Shown in pieces: positions 61,100-64,000 of a stretch of 64,000 bases of DNA. The DNA lies in assembly GCA_938002665.1 (NCBI GenBank), contig CALLAE010000015.1:16985-80984 (forward strand). Reading direction: 5' to 3'. This DNA is from an uncultured Saprospiraceae bacterium. GTDB taxonomy: Bacteria; Bacteroidota; Bacteroidia; Chitinophagales; Saprospiraceae. Within the stretch, counting starts at the first letter, position 1; every line of letters starts with the position of its first letter. The position numbers were made by a program, and so were the translations under genes. The notes below the pieces were generated by a model, which was not told where the DNA came from, searched no databases, and saw nothing but the letters and a program-made list of their open reading frames with translations.

Positions 61100-64000
61100 A
61101 TGAAAATTATGATATACTCACGACTTAATAAAATGAGCTTTTTAAGCGCTTTTATTTGTGTTATAGGCCTTTTGGGCTTGCAAATGGATGGCCTAAATGC
61201 TCAAGGAGCAACCTGTGGTGCTGCGACAGCTGTGACTCCTGGGACAGGAATAGTTGCTCCTGGATTTGCGGGAAATATGGGCTCTATGGGTCCATATTGT
61301 GTAGGAACTGCCGCTACTGATGCCATTTGGTATTCTTTCACTCCTGCTGAATGCGGCGTAATGGAGGTTTCTTCAAATAATGATCCTGCATTAACAGATA
61401 CAAGGGTTCATATTTATTCTGGCACTTGTTCTAATCTGACATGTATTGTCGGAGATGATGATGCAGGCGCTGGGTTTACGTCCATAGCTTCAGCAAATGT
61501 ATATGCAGGTAAGCCGGTCTTGATACAGTGGGATGACAGGTGGTCAGACAGTGGATTTGTGTGGGATTTAAGTTTCACGCCAACTACATTGCCTCCAATT
61601 GTCACTGCATCTGCAGCTGGATGTGATTTAACTGTTGATTATCAGACTTGTGATGATCCATGGACAATAGAAATATGCGGTGAAGGAGTGCCTTCTGGTG
61701 ATCCTTCTTGTATTGTTATAAATGGCTCGGCACCTTGTGGTATGGAGACTGTGGACATGTGTGCGGCTGGATTAACTGCGCAGACGGTTACAGTTACGAT
61801 GAGTGGTGCTTCTGGGGTCTCAGCTCCAGCTTGTGCTCCGATAGCTGCCATGCCGGGTTGTATAGGAACTTCAGGTTGTGTGGTGGAAGCTCCTAGCGGA
61901 GGTACTCCTGCTGTTCTTCTTGATTTCGAATTTGCAATACCTCCGGGATTGTACACTTTTGGAGCCCCTAATCAATGGTTGATAGATTTTGATCAAACTG
62001 GTTCTTTCGGAACTGGACCTTGTGCTGCGGCAGGTGGTGTATTCTATCTCTTTGCTGAAACTTCTAACGCTACTTTGTCTAGTTTGCCTCTATGGACAGG
62101 CATAGATGTTACTTGTCAAAAGTCTATTGTTTTGCAATTTGACATGCATTCACGACCTAACAATTCTTCAGCAGGCCTCAATAATGCTATTGCATTTGAA
62201 GTTTCTGTCAATGGAGGACCTTGGATAAATGCATGGGATTATAATACTGCAGAGGATAAGAACTTTGATTTATCGGGACCTTTACAGGTTGACATCTGTG
62301 ATCCATTTGTCCCTGTGCAGGCAATTTTGAATATTCCTGATCCTAGTGATGCTGTATGTCCGATGGCTCCAAGAACGATGGATATCAGAATTTCAACCAT
62401 CGAGAATAATTGGTTTAATGATATTGCCTTTGATAATTTCGAATTATTGTATGATATAAATTTAGCTACTTGTCCAGTTGCTGATAATTGTGATGCAGCA
62501 GTCACTGGTTTTACTGTGATTACTGCACCGCCTAATTCATGTAGCACAGGAGTCGTTGAAATAGAGGCAACAGTTAATGCTTGTACAGTTTTAGAATATA
62601 GCATTGATGGCGGTCTTACATGGCAAGCTAGCCCAACATTTGAACTGCCTATAGGTATTACATCTGTCATTGTTAGAGATGCAAATAATCACTGTTGTGA
62701 GTCTGCTCCATTTGATGTTGAAGTAATAGGTGTTGCAACTCCTCCTGTTGCATTGTGTTCTGACATAACCTTAGCTCTAGGTGTTGATGGTTGTGCTGAT
62801 ATCACAACAGCAATGATAGATAATGGAAGTTCTGATCCTTGTGGAGATGTAACTCTTGAGTTGGACATAGATAATCTTTGTTGTAGCGATGCAAATCCTT
62901 CGATCGTAACTTTGACAGTTACAAGTTTAGCAACAACCCTTGTGTCTACTTGTGTTTCCGTAGTGACACTTGATATGTCAGCGGTTCCAGCACCTACTGC
63001 AGTTTGTAATGACATAACCGTTAATCTTGATGGTTCAGGAATGTATGTAATTGAGATTCCTTTTGTTGATGCGGGAAGTTCAGCAATTTGTGGTGACCCT
63101 ATTTTAAGTATAGATGGAACTACTGAAGTAAGTTGTAGTGATTCTGGAGGTACTATTGTATTGACTGTAGTAGATCCGGTAACAGGTTTGATTTCTACTT
63201 GTACTTCAGTTGTAACTGTTAACGATGTATTCGCACCAGTAATTGCTTGTCCTGCGGACAAGACAATTCAGTTAGGACCAGGTTCTTGTGGAGAGTTAAG
63301 TGCTCAGTTGACACCTACTTTCTTTGAAAACTGTGGAGGCACAATAGAAAGAATATCTCCGGTTAATGATGTTTTTCAATCTATAGATTGTGATGGTGAA
63401 GGTGAACCAGTAACATATGCTTGGGTTGCGACAGATAATAGCGGTAATACAACTCTATGCTCATATGATGTGACATTGATTCCTTATGAAGGAGCATCTC
63501 CATATCTTAACTGTAATGACCATGTCAACGTAACAGTTAACGGAAGTTGCAATATAGAATTCAATGCAGACATGATGTTAGAAGGTGGCCCTTATGGTTG
63601 CTATGATTGTTTCCAAGTTACAGGCGAAGCAGTGCATACAGAAAGTGCTCTTGCGGAATTTATAGTTACCGTTACTGATCCTGTTACAGGAAACAGTTGT
63701 TGGGGAACAGTAACAGTAGAAGATAAGAATGATCCGACTGTAAATTGTGTAGACTGTACAGATCCAGATGTAACGGATCCAGCTTGTATATTCAATTGTA
63801 CTGAAGAAAAGCTATTTACAACGTTTGTAGAAGAAGAGGGAAGATTTGGCTTTGACACAAGGTTGCTAGATGGTCTCATCCCAAGTGATGGAGAAGATTT
63901 TATAGGTGATTATGTCACTGATAATTGTGATGATGTACCTATGAGTGCTGGTTATAGTGATACATTCAGTCCTATAGGCAACTGTAGTGAAGGTACCTTA
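61100..64000 (+). CDS. Giant HYR-type surface protein (3' end cut by window)
   Basis: The frame is open from ATG 61100 to the window end (967 codons, no stop). Signal peptide core MSFLSAFICVIGLLGLQMDG ending LNAQ. Residues about 36-155 form a beta-sandwich typical of Bacteroidota surface proteins (TDAIWYSFTPAECGVMEVSS; DTRVHIYSGTC; VLIQWDDRWSDSGF). Cysteine-containing HYR-like modules follow (VFAPVIACPADKTIQL; VAVSL-type strands). At about 804-884 lies the shared cysteine module (CNDHVNVTVNGSCNIEFNAD ... CWGTVTVEDK), which in the paralogues precedes the HYR array. The missing C-terminus is likely to hold the dockerin/cohesin/sorting cassette, but that cannot be seen. It is paired with the small exported gene 38 bases upstream. 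Confidence 0.85.
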   Translation, partial: MKIMIYSRLNKMSFLSAFICVIGLLGLQMDGLNAQGATCGAATAVTPGTGIVAPGFAGNMGSMGPYCVGTAATDAIWYSFTPAECGVMEVSSNNDPALTDTRVHIYSGTCSNLTCIVGDDDAGAGFTSIASANVYAGKPVLIQWDDRWSDSGFVWDLSFTPTTLPPIVTASAAGCDLTVDYQTCDDPWTIEICGEGVPSGDPSCIVINGSAPCGMETVDMCAAGLTAQTVTVTMSGASGVSAPACAPIAAMPGCIGTSGCVVEAPSGGTPAVLLDFEFAIPPGLYTFGAPNQWLIDFDQTGSFGTGPCAAAGGVFYLFAETSNATLSSLPLWTGIDVTCQKSIVLQFDMHSRPNNSSAGLNNAIAFEVSVNGGPWINAWDYNTAEDKNFDLSGPLQVDICDPFVPVQAILNIPDPSDAVCPMAPRTMDIRISTIENNWFNDIAFDNFELLYDINLATCPVADNCDAAVTGFTVITAPPNSCSTGVVEIEATVNACTVLEYSIDGGLTWQASPTFELPIGITSVIVRDANNHCCESAPFDVEVIGVATPPVALCSDITLALGVDGCADITTAMIDNGSSDPCGDVTLELDIDNLCCSDANPSIVTLTVTSLATTLVSTCVSVVTLDMSAVPAPTAVCNDITVNLDGSGMYVIEIPFVDAGSSAICGDPILSIDGTTEVSCSDSGGTIVLTVVDPVTGLISTCTSVVTVNDVFAPVIACPADKTIQLGPGSCGELSAQLTPTFFENCGGTIERISPVNDVFQSIDCDGEGEPVTYAWVATDNSGNTTLCSYDVTLIPYEGASPYLNCNDHVNVTVNGSCNIEFNADMMLEGGPYGCYDCFQVTGEAVHTESALAEFIVTVTDPVTGNSCWGTVTVEDKNDPTVNCVDCTDPDVTDPACIFNCTEEKLFTTFVEEEGRFGFDTRLLDGLIPSDGEDFIGDYVTDNCDDVPMSAGYSDTFSPIGNCSEGTL

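Noticed and set aside
1..64000. Prophage, insertion sequence, integron or CRISPR array
   Set aside because: No transposase, integrase, terminal inverted repeats, direct target duplications or regularly spaced short repeats were found on reading both strands.

Overview
The window reads as a piece of an AT-rich Bacteroidota genome, most likely from the Saprospirales/Saprospiraceae side. The reasons are type IX secretion (T9SS) C-terminal sorting domains, a PorP/SprF protein, HYR-like and SprB-like surface repeats, a DUF4293 protein, an ExbB-x-ExbD-ExbD cluster, lipoproteins with short 'SC' boxes, and TAnnTTTG -7 promoter elements in place of a classical -10 box. No phage, IS element, CRISPR array or rRNA was seen. 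One tRNA (Ser, GGA) is present.

Layout. 1-14.7 kb: a cut lipoprotein gene with SdrD-B-like and carboxypeptidase-regulatory-like folds (minus strand), a CBS-pair protein, a small anchored protein, a T9SS metalloprotease, an orphan AbrB-like regulator, a large envelope protein, an animal-type haem peroxidase with a sorting domain, and a lipoprotein glycosylasparaginase. 14.8-15.5 kb: a NarL-type response regulator. 15.6-40.6 kb: an array of giant secreted proteins: a HYR/dockerin protein, a seven-cohesin SprB-like scaffold with its PorP/SprF partner, a small exported protein, a 2.4-kilocodon HYR frame broken by one in-frame TGA, and a HYR protein with an inserted C-type lectin domain. 40.6-47.3 kb: housekeeping genes (RuvX, peptide deformylase, RNase HI, TatD, tRNA-Ser, a metallophosphoesterase, the ExbB/ExbD operon, DUF4293). 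47.7-51.9 kb: another giant HYR/dockerin protein. 52-60.3 kb: a thioredoxin-like lipoprotein, an M16 peptidase, an FG-GAP/ASPIC-UnbV lipoprotein and MnmE. 60.5-64 kb: a second pair of a small exported gene followed by a giant surface gene, the latter running off the window.

How it fits together. About 46 percent of the window codes for giant secreted surface proteins. Four of them end in the same cassette: a regulatory-like beta-sandwich, a dockerin-like double EF loop, a cohesin-like domain and a type A sorting domain. Between them lies a scaffold with seven cohesin-like modules, a type B sorting domain and its own PorP/SprF. I infer a possible cohesin-dockerin surface assembly exported by T9SS. 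Its parts are adhesive (HYR, C-type lectin, P-domain) rather than catalytic, because no glycoside hydrolase is present. That is the strongest candidate for an undescribed system here. Secondary signals are a 12-base motif AAACTCAATCT(C/T) at the 5' ends of both small/giant gene pairs, and a ~90-residue cysteine module shared by all the HYR-type giants.
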